Assembly (NCBI RefSeq): GCF_014206975.1
Contig: NZ_JACHOU010000001.1
Location: 620,001-684,000 of the forward strand
Origin: Aminobacter aganoensis
GTDB taxonomy: Bacteria; Pseudomonadota; Alphaproteobacteria; Rhizobiales; Rhizobiaceae
DNA: 64,000 nt
Direction: 5' to 3'
Shown here one piece after another: positions 9,801 to 17,395 of the stretch. Position numbers and translations under genes: made by a program. Each line of letters opens with the position of its first letter. Position 1 is the first letter of the stretch. The notes under the pieces are model-generated. The model searched no databases and was not told where the DNA came from. It saw only the letters and a program-made list of their open reading frames with translations.

Positions 9801-10456
9801 GCGACTGGCAGGCCCGCGAAGAGCTCGGCCGCGCCTATCTCGACGCCGCCTCCCACGCCTATGGCGGCAGCGACGGCGAAGGCTTTTCCGCGCCCGGCGC
9901 ATTCGCCGGCCGCATCGCCGAGGCTGACCTTCTCGTCCACACCGGCGACGACCCCGGCCGCGACATCCTCGAAGGCTCCGCCGACGTCGCCTTCATCGGC
10001 GGCTTTTCGGCGGCGGTGGCAGCACTCGGCAAGAACGCCGACGTCATCGTGCTCGACACATCGGACCCGCAAAAGCCGCGCCCGCGTTCGGTCACCGAGG
10101 CCGTCGGCCGCGTCGTCAGGGCACGCGCCACCAACGCCCGCTTCATCGCCGGCCAGATGCGCCACGGCCCGCGCGGCGCCTCCGAATTCGCCGAGACCGT
10201 CGACCGGCTGATCGGCTTCGCCGAAACCACCAACGCCATTCCGGGCGCGCTGATCGAGGCCGTCCACGACGCCTATGTCGGTGACGAAGCCGTCCGCGAC
10301 TTCATGCTGCGCGAGAACCCGGCAGCGGCAAAGTTCATCGCCGAGCGTTTCGCCACTGCCCGCCGGCGTGGTCTGTGGCACCCGCTGCGCAATTCCATCG
10401 ACGACGATCTCGTCGCCCTCATCGCCGAGGCTGAAGCGCGTGAGGTGGCGGCATGA
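6830..10456 (+). CDS. cobN: CobN, cobaltochelatase large subunit, with two palindrome-derived insertions
   Basis: CobN is the substrate-binding subunit of the aerobic CobNST chelatase, which inserts Co into hydrogenobyrinic acid a,c-diamide using ATP. The 1208-residue frame holds the family blocks YHDPTLPPRHALLAFGFW, IVHVGAHGTLEWLPGKAVAL, PSGAPARGRTDVLPTGRN and GRPRVDVTWRISGLFRDMFP. Residues about 190-232 and 511-557 are translated from mosaic palindromes (separate entries) and look foreign: Pro/Arg/Gly-rich and flanked by conserved sequence. From memory of the Pseudomonas denitrificans protein (about 1275 residues), the variable helical section before ALDGRHV is also about 130 residues shorter. 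The start follows a GAGG box. The stop overlaps cobG. Confidence 0.95.
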   Translation: MHILTTTSASLDDLIEPVDLGQKPADVVALSFTDSDLAGLANAWKAGAANLPSMRLASLRDLRHPMSVDLWIDSVAAHARVILVRILGGHDWWRYGCDQLAAVARERGIALALLPGESHDEDLRLIEASTLPRAELDALLGYFREGGPENMKALVARLAGLAGDKSIIVAPVAVPKAGFYDPERGVIEAPFSPFTGRRSRQGDEGQAPTSGSLAQPLNRPFGAPSPRERGEGNVIPILFYRSMLLAADVAPIDALVEALRTQGLRPVPIFVSSLKDKASLAFIEAALTQLAPAAIVTATAFAAGAEPGAETLFDRAGVPVFQVIVATTRREAWEGSPRGLAPADLAMHVVMPELDGRILAGAISFKAESEVDPALGFRAFANRPEPDRVDQVARRIAAHLRLRETRPENRKLVILIPDYPSAPGRTGYAVGLDVPNSVLAMLHDLKDAGYAVEGIPESPRALLDLIEAGGHGLALNDYLALSADLPTDARNAVEAAWGEAAQEAVIALSRRPSSSAGPSPRQDGEMEVRRNASANEDSLNAYAPLSPTLRGEGKGEGQLNLCEEQRHFPFRAATFGNVTVALAPDRGRSADRRADYHDPTLPPRHALLAFGFWLQKSLGIHAIVHVGAHGTLEWLPGKAVALSQNCFPEIVTGSLPVVYPFIVSNPGEAAQAKRRIAAVTLGHLPPPLASAGLDENQHKLERLVDEYAQADGLDRRRRDRLAKLIVETASQTGLAAEAGVANTDAPDEALRRIDSWLCDLKDFAIKDGLHVYGRAEENEPDPARRASAEAERKNLIAALDGRHVNAGPSGAPARGRTDVLPTGRNLFTSDPRTMPTPTAFDLGKMASDEIMRSYLQSHGEWPRALVIDLWGSASLRTGGEEIAQGLALMGCRPQWDAATGRVTGIEVLPPAALGRPRVDVTWRISGLFRDMFPTQIALVDAAARAVATRDEDDHDNPLAASTRAAGKVEPRIFGSSPGTYGAGLEDLLSSGDWQAREELGRAYLDAASHAYGGSDGEGFSAPGAFAGRIAEADLLVHTGDDPGRDILEGSADVAFIGGFSAAVAALGKNADVIVLDTSDPQKPRPRSVTEAVGRVVRARATNARFIAGQMRHGPRGASEFAETVDRLIGFAETTNAIPGALIEAVHDAYVGDEAVRDFMLRENPAAAKFIAERFATARRRGLWHPLRNSIDDDLVALIAEAEAREVAA
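7395..7530. repeat. mosaic palindromic element copy 2, inside cobN
   Basis: Two matching hairpins, each with 12-bp perfect arms (CCTTCTCCCCGT/ACGGGGAGAAGG), sit at 7398-7423 and 7499-7524. One is the reverse complement of the other (TC versus GA at the centre). Between them GATGAGGGGC and GCCCCTCAA face each other. The whole unit is read through in frame as CobN residues about 190-232, between GVIEAP and the conserved FYRSMLLAAD block. Confidence 0.85.
8360..8501. repeat. mosaic palindromic element copy 3, inside cobN
   Basis: Outer inverted ends GCCCCTCA (8360-8367) and TGAGGGGC (8494-8501) enclose two hairpins. The first is CCATCTCCCCGT/ACGGGGAGATGG (8381-8392, 8397-8408). The second is CCCTCTCCCCG/CGGGGAGAGGG (8460-8470, 8477-8487). 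The frame stays open, and residues about 511-557 of CobN are encoded by it. It precedes HFPFRAATFGNVTVALAP, which matches normal CobN. Confidence 0.85.
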
Positions 10457-11994
10457 CAGGCTTTTCCCGTCGCGGTGCCTGTCCGGCGCTATCAGCCCCG
10501 ATGCAGACCGGCGACGGCCTGCTCGTGCGGATCAATCCGCTCGTCGGAGAACTTACGCCCAACACCTTGATCGGACTCTGCGAATCCGCAGCTAGACATG
10601 GCAACGGCATCGTCGAGGTCACTGCACGCGGCAGCATCCAGATCAGAGGGCTGACGGAGGAGAGTGCCTGTTTGCTGGCCGAAGAAGTCGACACGCTGGG
10701 CATCGCGGTGCGCAGCGGTGTGCCCGTCGACACGAGCCCGCTCGCTGGCATCGATCCCGAGGAAGTCGTTGATCCCGCGCCTCTCGCCGCAGCGATCCGC
10801 ACAGGCATTGAGGCTGCCGGCCTCGCTTCGCGGCTCGGGCCAAAAGTGTCCGTTGTCGTTGATGGATGTGGCCAGATCAGGCTCGGCGCCATCATGGGCG
10901 ATGTCAGGCTTGTCGCAGCGGATGCAGAACGCTGGCGCCTGTCGGTGGCTGGCGATGAGACCTCGACGCGTTTGGTCGGCGAGTTCGATGCGGATGCCGC
11001 CTGCCGCGCCACGCTCGACATGCTTCACGCAATTGCGGCGCTGGGTCGGCAAGGCCGCGCCCGTGACCTCAAACCGGAGGCCTTGCGCGCCGCCATAGCA
11101 GGATTTGAAGCCTCTCGTTCCTTCGCACCCCCCTCTGTCCTGCCGGACATCTCCCCCGCAAGGGGGGAGATTGGCAGCTCCGCTGGTAGCGCTCATCTTA
11201 AAGCGCTGCGGATGGGCGGAGACGGCGATGGCAGCCTGATCTCCCCCCTTGCGGGGGAGATGTCCGGCAGGACAGAGGGGGGTGGGAAGGATCGCGACCT
11301 AAACGATCAGCCATCGCCAAAAGCAGCTGATTCAAATCATGAGCACTCCGCCGCAACCGATTCATCTCCCATCGGAATCTTCCCGCTAACCGGCGCCCGA
11401 ATCGCCCTCGGCATCGCGCTACCCTTCGGCAGCGTCGACGCCCCAACCCTGACCAAATTCAGCCAGGCAGCGAAAGCCGCCGGCGCCACCGGCATCCGCC
11501 CAGCACCCGGCCGAACCCTGCTCGTCATGGGCCTCGACCGCACCGCCGCCGCCACCCTAACCTCCACCGCCCAATCCCTCCGATTCGTCACCTCGCCCGC
11601 CGACCCGCGCATCCGCATCGCCGCCTGCCCCGGCGCGCCGGCTTGCGCATCGGGCATAATCGCCGCGCGTGACGTCGCCTCGAATATCGCAACCAAAATC
11701 GGCGATGACCTCGACCCAACGCTTTCGCTCCACGTCTCCGGCTGCGCCAAGGGCTGCGCCCATCCGGGGCCTGCCGCGCTCACCATCGTCGGTGACGAAA
11801 AAGGTGCGGCATTTGTCGTCGGCGGAACGGCAAAGGGCCTTCCGGCATCCTACACCGCAGGATATGAAGCCGCGCGCGGCATGGGCCGCCTCATGAAATT
11901 GCTCGCCCAGGAGCGCAAGCCGGACGAAAATGCCGCCGCTTGCCTCGCAAGGCTGGGCGCAAAGCGCCTCGCGCAAGCACTGGCACAGGAATGA
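10453..11994 (+). CDS. cobG: CobG, precorrin-3B synthase (oxygen-dependent), with in-frame palindrome insertion
   Basis: CobG is the monooxygenase that prepares ring contraction in the aerobic B12 pathway. It is related to sulfite/nitrite reductases and carries a [4Fe-4S] cluster. The 513-residue product has the two ferredoxin-like half domains. The cluster-binding Cys motifs lie in the C-terminal half: CPGAPACASG near residue 395 and CAKGCAHPG near 433. Residues about 225-277 come from a palindromic element with perfect 45-bp arms. Without them the length is about 460, the usual size. Its ATG overlaps the cobN stop and its TGA overlaps the cobH region. The insertion lies at the boundary between the two halves, which may explain why it is tolerated. 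Confidence 0.93.
   Translation: MTGFSRRGACPALSAPMQTGDGLLVRINPLVGELTPNTLIGLCESAARHGNGIVEVTARGSIQIRGLTEESACLLAEEVDTLGIAVRSGVPVDTSPLAGIDPEEVVDPAPLAAAIRTGIEAAGLASRLGPKVSVVVDGCGQIRLGAIMGDVRLVAADAERWRLSVAGDETSTRLVGEFDADAACRATLDMLHAIAALGRQGRARDLKPEALRAAIAGFEASRSFAPPSVLPDISPARGEIGSSAGSAHLKALRMGGDGDGSLISPLAGEMSGRTEGGGKDRDLNDQPSPKAADSNHEHSAATDSSPIGIFPLTGARIALGIALPFGSVDAPTLTKFSQAAKAAGATGIRPAPGRTLLVMGLDRTAAATLTSTAQSLRFVTSPADPRIRIAACPGAPACASGIIAARDVASNIATKIGDDLDPTLSLHVSGCAKGCAHPGPAALTIVGDEKGAAFVVGGTAKGLPASYTAGYEAARGMGRLMKLLAQERKPDENAAACLARLGAKRLAQALAQE
11127..11283. repeat. mosaic palindromic element copy 4, inside cobG, perfect 45-bp inverted repeat
   Basis: Positions 11127-11171 and 11239-11283 are exact reverse complements (45 bp each), separated by 67 bp. 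Each arm itself contains the CTCCCCC..GGGGGAG hairpin typical of the family. The element is translated in frame within cobG (residues about 225-277). In RNA the arms could pair into a very stable long stem. Confidence 0.92.
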
Positions 11995-11996
11995 AC

Positions 11997-12629
11997 ATGG
12001 CCGCCTACGACTACATCCATGATGGCACGGCCATCTACGAACGCTCCTTCGCCATCATCCGCGCTGAGGCCGACCTCACGCGCTTCTCGGAAAACGAGGC
12101 CGACGTGGCGGTGCGCATGATCCATGCCTGCGGCCTGGTCGAGGCCGCCGAGCATTTCGTCTTCTCGGAAAACTTCGTCTCCGCCGCGCGTGGCGCGCTG
12201 CAGGTCGGCGCACCAATTTTCTGCGACGCAGAGATGGTGTCGCGCGGCGTCACCCGGGCCCGCCTGCCCGCCAATAACGAGGTGCTTTGCACCCTGCGCG
12301 ACCCGCGCACGGCAGACATCGCCAAGGAGATCGGCAACACGCGCTCGGCCGCAGCAATCGACCTCTGGATGGACAAGATCGCCGGCTCCGTCGTCGCCAT
12401 CGGAAATGCGCCGACAGCCCTGTTCTACCTGCTCGAGAAGCTGCGCGACGGCGCGCCAAAACCTGCCGCCATCATCGGCATGCCGGTCGGTTTCGTTGGC
12501 GCTGCCGAATCCAAGGACGCGCTGGCCGAGAATTCCTACGGCGTGCCCTATGCCATCGTCCGTGGCCGCCTCGGCGGCAGCGCCATGACTGCGGCTGCGC
12601 TCAACTCGCTGGCGAGGCCCGGCGTATGA
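11997..12629 (+). CDS. cobH: CobH, precorrin-8X methylmutase
   Basis: CobH moves the C11 methyl group to C12, forming hydrogenobyrinic acid. The ATG at 11997 gives 210 residues, identical to the usual length, and places the catalytic histidine exactly at His43 (RMIHACGLVEA). An AGGA box at 11987-11990 is 6 nt upstream of this ATG. The other ATG at 11991 directly abuts that box and is less likely. The block GNAPTALFYLLEKL and the C-terminal GRLGGSAMTAAALNSLARPG are family hallmarks. Its TGA overlaps the cobI ATG. Confidence 0.96.
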   Translation: MAAYDYIHDGTAIYERSFAIIRAEADLTRFSENEADVAVRMIHACGLVEAAEHFVFSENFVSAARGALQVGAPIFCDAEMVSRGVTRARLPANNEVLCTLRDPRTADIAKEIGNTRSAAAIDLWMDKIAGSVVAIGNAPTALFYLLEKLRDGAPKPAAIIGMPVGFVGAAESKDALAENSYGVPYAIVRGRLGGSAMTAAALNSLARPGV

Positions 12630-13378
12630 CTGCTTCCGCTGCAAAAGGCCGCCTCATCGGCGTCGGCACCGGACCCGGCGACCCCGAACTGCTGACGGTC
12701 AAGGCCGTGCGCGCTCTGGCCGAGGCCGACGTGATCGCGCATTTTTCCAAGCGCGGCGCCAACGGCAACGCCCGCACCATCACCGGTGCGCATTTCCGCG
12801 ACGGCGTGATCGAGCTGCCGCTTGTCTATCCCGTGACGATTGAGATCGACAAGGATCACGACGACTATCGCTCGGCGATCACGGGTTTCTACGAGGAGTC
12901 GGCGCAGGCCGTCGCCGCCCATCTCGACCAGGGCCGCACTGTCGCCATCCTGTCCGAAGGCGACCCGCTGTTCTACGGCTCCTACATGCACCTGCATGTG
13001 CGCCTGTCGCATCTCTACCCGACCGAGGTCATCCCGGGCGTCACCGCCATGTCAGGCTGCTGGTCGCAGACCGGCGTGCCGATCGTCCAGGGCGACGACG
13101 TGCTGTCGGTGCTGCCGGGCACCATGAGCGAGTTCGAGCTCACCCGCCGCCTCGCCGACGCCGACGCCGCCGTCATCATGAAGGTCGGCCGCAACCTGTC
13201 CAAGATCCGCAAGGCGCTGGAGGCGACCGGCAAGCTCGACCGCGCGCTTTATGTCGAGCGCGGCACCATGCCGAACACGCAGCACATGCGGCTGGTCGAC
13301 AAGACGGACGACATCGCACCCTATTTCGCCATCGTGCTGGTGCCCGGCTGGGCCGGCAAGCCTGGAGCGGACAAGTGA
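12626..13378 (+). CDS. cobI: CobI, precorrin-2 C20-methyltransferase
   Basis: This SAM-dependent class III methyltransferase converts precorrin-2 to precorrin-3A. It is 250 residues long. The tetrapyrrole-methylase N-terminal loop GVGTGPGDPELLT lies near residue 11, SEGDPLFYGSYMHL near 110 and the PGVTAMSGCWSQ region near 137. The start is fixed by the ATGA overlap with cobH; the frame is open further upstream only as a shadow of cobH. Its stop overlaps the GTG of cobJ, continuing the tightly coupled string. Confidence 0.96.
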   Translation: MTASAAKGRLIGVGTGPGDPELLTVKAVRALAEADVIAHFSKRGANGNARTITGAHFRDGVIELPLVYPVTIEIDKDHDDYRSAITGFYEESAQAVAAHLDQGRTVAILSEGDPLFYGSYMHLHVRLSHLYPTEVIPGVTAMSGCWSQTGVPIVQGDDVLSVLPGTMSEFELTRRLADADAAVIMKVGRNLSKIRKALEATGKLDRALYVERGTMPNTQHMRLVDKTDDIAPYFAIVLVPGWAGKPGADK

Positions 13379-14139
13379 GCAGCCGCCTCGTCGTTATCGG
13401 CCTTGGGCCCGGCAATCCCGACCAGATCACGCCGGAAGCCAGCCGCGCGGTCGCTGAAGCCAGCCATTTCTACGGCTACAAGCCCTATCTCGACCGGCTG
13501 GAGCTGCGCCCCGACCAGACCCGCGTCGCCTCCGACAACCGCGAGGAAATCTCGCGCTCCAACGCCGCGCTCGAAATGGCAGCCAGCGGCCACAAGGTCG
13601 CCATGGTCTCCGGCGGCGATCCCGGCGTCTTCGCCATGGCCGCCGCCGTCTGCGAAGCGATCGAGGCCGGCCCGAAAGAATGGCGCGACATCGAGCTCGC
13701 GGTCATTCCCGGCGTCACCGCCATGCTTGCCGTTGCCGCCCGCGTCGGTGCGCCGCTCGGCCATGATTTCTGCGCCATCAACCTGTCGGACAACCTGAAG
13801 CCGTGGGATTTGGTCGAACGTCGCATGGTCGCGGTCGCCCAGGCCGGATTCGTCATTTCGCTCTACAATCCGATCAGCAAGGCCCGCCCGTGGCAGCTCG
13901 GCAGCGCGTTCGAAACGCTACGCAACCACTTGCCTGAAACAACGCCAGTCATCTTCGGCCGCGCCGCCGGCCGGCCCGACGAACGCATCGAAATCGTAAC
14001 GCTCGGCGAGGCCGTTGCTGATATGGCCGACATGGCGACCTGCGTCGTCATCGGCTCGCCGGAAACGCGCCTCATCGAACGTGACGGCAAGCCCCCGCTG
14101 GTCTACACGCCGCGCTTTTCAACTGGTGTGGCGAAATGA
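13375..14139 (+). CDS. cobJ: CobJ, precorrin-3B C17-methyltransferase
   Basis: CobJ methylates C17 and drives ring contraction of precorrin-3B. The 254-residue protein has the family loop GLGPGNPDQIT at residues 8-18, SGGDPGVFAMAAAVCEA near 80 and PGVTAMLAVAARVGAPLGHDF near 103-123. It starts with GTG, using a GTGA overlap with the cobI stop. It is the last gene of the riboswitch-led unit. Its 3' end overlaps that of the convergent cobK by 37 bp. Confidence 0.95.
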   Translation: MSSRLVVIGLGPGNPDQITPEASRAVAEASHFYGYKPYLDRLELRPDQTRVASDNREEISRSNAALEMAASGHKVAMVSGGDPGVFAMAAAVCEAIEAGPKEWRDIELAVIPGVTAMLAVAARVGAPLGHDFCAINLSDNLKPWDLVERRMVAVAQAGFVISLYNPISKARPWQLGSAFETLRNHLPETTPVIFGRAAGRPDERIEIVTLGEAVADMADMATCVVIGSPETRLIERDGKPPLVYTPRFSTGVAK

Positions 14140-14867
14140 TCGACCATCTCGGCCATCGCAGAGACGCTTGGAGCGGACGGCACGTCGGGCAGCTGCGGTC
14201 GGCGGAACAGGATCACCTCGATGCCAAGCTGCCTGGCCGCCGCGATCTTGCCGTAGGTCGCCTGCCCGCCACTGTTTTTGGCGACGATGACGTCGATCCT
14301 GTGCGCCTCAAGCAGCGTCCGCTCGTCGGCTTCGGCGAACGGCCCGCGCGCCAGGATGTAGGTCGCATCAGGCACGCCGAGCGGCGGCTCGATCGGATCG
14401 ACGCTGCGAATGACATAGGCATGCTGGGGCGCGGTCTCGAACGCCGCCACCTCCTGCCGTCCGAGCGCCAGGAACACGCGGCGCGATGCCTCGCCCAGCG
14501 TGGCAACCGCTTCTTCGGCAGTGTCCACCAGCGTCCAGCGATCTCCGGCGACAGGTGCCCAGCCGGGACGGCGCAGAGCAAGAATCGGCACACCGGCTAT
14601 CCGCGCCGCCTCAGCCGCATTGGCCGAGATGCGCGCCGCATGAGGATGCGTGGCATCGATCAGCAGATCGATCTCGTGCCCGGTCAGCCAGTCGGCCAGC
14701 CCCGTCGCGCCGCCGAAGCCGCCTGTTCGCACCGGCACCGGCTGCGCGACCGGGTTTTCGGTTCGGCCGGCCAGCGACAGGGTGATGTCGAGATCCCCGC
14801 GCGCAGCAAGCTTCGCCGCCAGCAGCCGCGCTTCGGTGGTTCCGCCCAGGATCAGTATCTTCTTCAT
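14103..14867 (-). CDS. cobK: CobK, precorrin-6A reductase
   Basis: This NADPH-dependent reductase converts precorrin-6A to precorrin-6B. From the ATG at 14867 the protein has 254 residues with an N-terminal Rossmann-like ILILGGTTEARLLA. The IDATHPHAARIS motif lies near residue 76, and the late VAKNSGGQATYGKIAAA block is also typical. An upstream in-frame extension runs through palindrome copy 5 and is not CobK-like. cobK is the lone minus-strand gene between two plus-strand cob segments. It is divergent from cobL across that palindrome. Confidence 0.95.
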   Translation of the reverse strand: MKKILILGGTTEARLLAAKLAARGDLDITLSLAGRTENPVAQPVPVRTGGFGGATGLADWLTGHEIDLLIDATHPHAARISANAAEAARIAGVPILALRRPGWAPVAGDRWTLVDTAEEAVATLGEASRRVFLALGRQEVAAFETAPQHAYVIRSVDPIEPPLGVPDATYILARGPFAEADERTLLEAHRIDVIVAKNSGGQATYGKIAAARQLGIEVILFRRPQLPDVPSAPSVSAMAEMVDHFATPVEKRGV

Positions 14868-14900
14868 GTCGCCTGCGATTATCCTAATAAGGGGGAAACG

Positions 14901-15013
14901 GCCCCTCACCCTTACCCTCTCCCCGTAATGACGGGGAGAGGGAGTCGTCAACCTGGCCGCTTCTCCCTTCTCCCCGCCTGCGGGGAGAAGGTGCCGGCAG
15001 GCGGATGAGGGGC
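14901..15013. repeat. mosaic palindromic element copy 5 (cobK-cobL intergenic)
   Basis: The element is bounded by GCCCCTCA (14901-14908) and TGAGGGGC (15006-15013). It contains hairpins CCCTCTCCCCGT/ACGGGGAGAGGG and CCTTCTCCCCGC/GCGGGGAGAAGG. It ends 8 bp before the cobL ATG and begins 33 bp before the cobK start. It therefore occupies the space where the divergent promoters and the cobL ribosome-binding site would lie. Confidence 0.85.
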
Positions 15014-15021
15014 AGCGCGAC

Positions 15022-16251
15022 ATGACAGACTCACATAGCGCCGTGCAAAAGTGGCTGACTGTCGTCGGTATCGGCGAAGACGGCGTGGCAGGCCTCGGCG
15101 ACGAGGCCAAGCGCGCTATTTCGTCTGCTACCCGCGTCTTCGGCGGCAAGCGCCATCTGGCGCTGGCCGCAGAGCTGATCAAAGGCGAATCCCGCCCTTG
15201 GCCGACACCCTTCGACGACGAGATGCGCGACGTCGTCGCCCTGCGCGGCGAAAGCGTCTGCGTGCTGGCGTCGGGTGACCCGTTCCTTCACGGCGTCGGC
15301 GTCACGCTCGCCCGTGCAGTGCCTCCGGCGGAAATGCGCGTCATCCCCGCTCCGTCCGCCTTCTCGCTGGCAGCATCCCGGCTTGGCTGGGCGCTGCAGG
15401 ATGTCGAGACCATCTCGCTCCACGGCCACGCCATCGAACTGATCCGCCCGCGACTGCATCAGGGCGCGCGCATCATCGCGCTCACCTCCGACGGCGAAGC
15501 GCCTGCCCAGATCGCAGCGCTGCTCACCGACAGCGGCTTCGGCCTGTCGCGGCTGACGGTGCTCGAAGCGCTCGGCGGTGAAAACGAGCGCATGCGCACG
15601 AGCGTCGCCGCCTCTTTCGACGTCGAAAACATCAATCCGCTCAACGTCCTGGCGCTTGAGCTTGAATCAACTCCGCAGGCCCGCATCCTGCCACTCGTCT
15701 CGGGGCTCCCGGACGACCTGTTCGAGCATGACGGCCAAATCACCAAACGCGAGATCCGTGCGGTCACGCTGTCCACCCTCGCCCCGCGCCGTGGCGAGCT
15801 GCTGTGGGACATCGGCGGCGGCTCCGGTTCGATCTCGATCGAATGGATGCTCTGCCATCCCTCCCTGCGCGCCATCGCCATCGAGCACAACGACGAACGC
15901 GCCGAGCGCATCGAACGCAACGCCAGCGCCTGCGGTGTACCTGGCCTGAAGGTCGTCAGGGGTGCAGCACCCGAGGCACTCGCCGATCTGCCCACCCCCG
16001 ACATGATCTTCATCGGCGGCGGCGGCTCGGAGGATGGTGTCTTCGATGCGGCCATATCAGCTCTTTGTCCCGGTGGCCGTCTCGTTGCCAACGCCGTCAC
16101 GCTCGAAATGGAAGCGCTGCTGCTCGCCCGCCACGCCGCGCACGGCGGCGAGCTGCTGCGACTACAAATCTCCCGCGCCGCCCCCGTTGGCGCGATGACC
16201 GGCTGGCGGCCGGCAATGCCGGTCACACAGTGGAGCTGGGTCAAGCCATGA
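15022..16251 (+). CDS. cobL: CobL, precorrin-6Y C5,15-methyltransferase (decarboxylating)
   Basis: This bifunctional enzyme methylates C5 and C15 and decarboxylates the C12 acetate. It fuses a CbiE-like tetrapyrrole methylase (residues about 10-215, with VVGIGEDGVAGL and LASGDPFLHGVG) to a CbiT-like Rossmann domain. The SAM-binding motif WDIGGGSGSISIEW of the second domain lies near residues 261-274. The length of 409 residues fits the family. The start lies 8 bp after a mosaic palindrome, so the normal Shine-Dalgarno region comes from the element's tail (GGGGCAGCGCGAC). Its TGA overlaps the cobE ATG. Confidence 0.95.
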   Translation: MTDSHSAVQKWLTVVGIGEDGVAGLGDEAKRAISSATRVFGGKRHLALAAELIKGESRPWPTPFDDEMRDVVALRGESVCVLASGDPFLHGVGVTLARAVPPAEMRVIPAPSAFSLAASRLGWALQDVETISLHGHAIELIRPRLHQGARIIALTSDGEAPAQIAALLTDSGFGLSRLTVLEALGGENERMRTSVAASFDVENINPLNVLALELESTPQARILPLVSGLPDDLFEHDGQITKREIRAVTLSTLAPRRGELLWDIGGGSGSISIEWMLCHPSLRAIAIEHNDERAERIERNASACGVPGLKVVRGAAPEALADLPTPDMIFIGGGGSEDGVFDAAISALCPGGRLVANAVTLEMEALLLARHAAHGGELLRLQISRAAPVGAMTGWRPAMPVTQWSWVKP

Positions 16252-16634
16252 TGGTCGCAGGCATTGGCTGCCGCAAAGGCGCAGCGCACGAAGACATTCT
16301 TTCCGCCATCGAAACCGCGCTCGAAGCGCACGGCCTCGTCGTCACCGCGCTTTCGGCGCTGGCCACCGCCAGCCTGAAACGTGACGAGCCCGGCATTCTC
16401 GCCGCCGCGCGCCGGCTCGACCTGCCGCTGCTCGTCATGGATGACGCGGCACTGGCGGCCGCCACATCCCGCACGCTCAGCCACTCGCAGGCTTCGTTGG
16501 AAGCAGCCGGCACGCCTTCCGTGTCCGAAGCCGCCGCCCTCGCCGCCGCCGGCGCCGACGCCGCCCTGCTCGGCCCGCGCATATCCGTCGGCCCCGCCAC
16601 CTGCGCCATCGCCACCTCTGGAGCCACAGCTTGA
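16248..16634 (+). CDS. cobE: CobE (CbiG C-terminal-like) cobalamin biosynthesis protein
   Basis: This small 128-residue protein is homologous to the C-terminal domain of CbiG. Its role in the aerobic pathway is not firmly established; it has been implicated near the C11-methylation and ring-contraction steps. The start [12 protein letters not shown] has the typical GIGCRKG motif, and the centre has [12 protein letters not shown] and EAAALAAAG. It sits between cobL and cobM with stop-start overlaps on both sides. That places it next to the C11 methyltransferase. Confidence 0.88.
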   Translation: MMVAGIGCRKGAAHEDILSAIETALEAHGLVVTALSALATASLKRDEPGILAAARRLDLPLLVMDDAALAAATSRTLSHSQASLEAAGTPSVSEAAALAAAGADAALLGPRISVGPATCAIATSGATA

Positions 16635-17395
16635 CCGTCCATTTCATCGGCGCCGGCCCGGGCGCGGCAGACCTCATCACAGTGCGCGGCAGCCGCCTGC
16701 TCGGCACTTGTCCGGTCTGTCTCTATGCCGGTTCCATCGTTTCGCCGGAACTGCTCACCTATTGCCCCGATGACGCCCGGCTGGTCGACACCGCACCGAT
16801 GTCGCTCGACGAGATCGAGGCCGAGTATGTCGCCGCCCACAAGGCTGGCCACGACGTCGCGCGCCTGCATTCGGGCGACCTCTCGGTGTGGAGTGCTGTC
16901 GCCGAACAGATCCGCCGGCTGGAGAAAAACGGCATCCCCTACACGCTGACCCCCGGCGTGCCGTCCTTTGCTGCAGCAGCGGCAGCACTCAGGCGCGAGC
17001 TGACCATCCCGGAAGTCGCGCAGAGCCTGGTGCTGACCCGCACCTCCGGCCGCGCCTCCAAGATGCCGCCGGGCGAAACGCTCGCCGGCTTCGGCCGCAC
17101 TGGAGCAACGCTCGCGGTCCACCTGTCGATCCACGCGATCGACCAGGTGGTAACGGAACTCACCCCGCATTACGGCCCGGAGTGCCCTGTGGCGGTCGTC
17201 TTCCGCGCCTCCTGGCCAGACGAGCGCATCGTCAGGGCCACGCTGTCGACGATATCAGCCGAACTGGCCAAGGACCCGATCGAACGCACCGCCATCATCT
17301 TCGTCGGCCAGTCGCTGGCGGCGGAGGATTTTCGCGAAAGCTCGCTCTACGACGCCTATTATCAGCGCCGGTTCAGGGGCCGCGACGGGTTATGA
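16631..17395 (+). CDS. cobM: CobM, precorrin-4 C11-methyltransferase
   Basis: CobM adds the C11 methyl group to form precorrin-5. The protein has 254 residues with the loop [16 protein letters not shown] at residues 5-20, [15 protein letters not shown] near 81 and [15 protein letters not shown] near 108. The start codon is TTG in a TTGA overlap with the cobE stop; no in-frame ATG lies at the conserved N-terminus, so the TTG is well supported. Its 3' end overlaps that of the convergent cbiD by 34 bp. Confidence 0.94.
   Translation: MTVHFIGAGPGAADLITVRGSRLLGTCPVCLYAGSIVSPELLTYCPDDARLVDTAPMSLDEIEAEYVAAHKAGHDVARLHSGDLSVWSAVAEQIRRLEKNGIPYTLTPGVPSFAAAAAALRRELTIPEVAQSLVLTRTSGRASKMPPGETLAGFGRTGATLAVHLSIHAIDQVVTELTPHYGPECPVAVVFRASWPDERIVRATLSTISAELAKDPIERTAIIFVGQSLAAEDFRESSLYDAYYQRRFRGRDGL

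Noticed and set aside
6830-11994. cobN and cobG as pseudogenes because of palindromic insertions
   Set aside because: Both frames remain open across all three insertions, all expected motifs are present, and stop-start overlaps with neighbours are intact.
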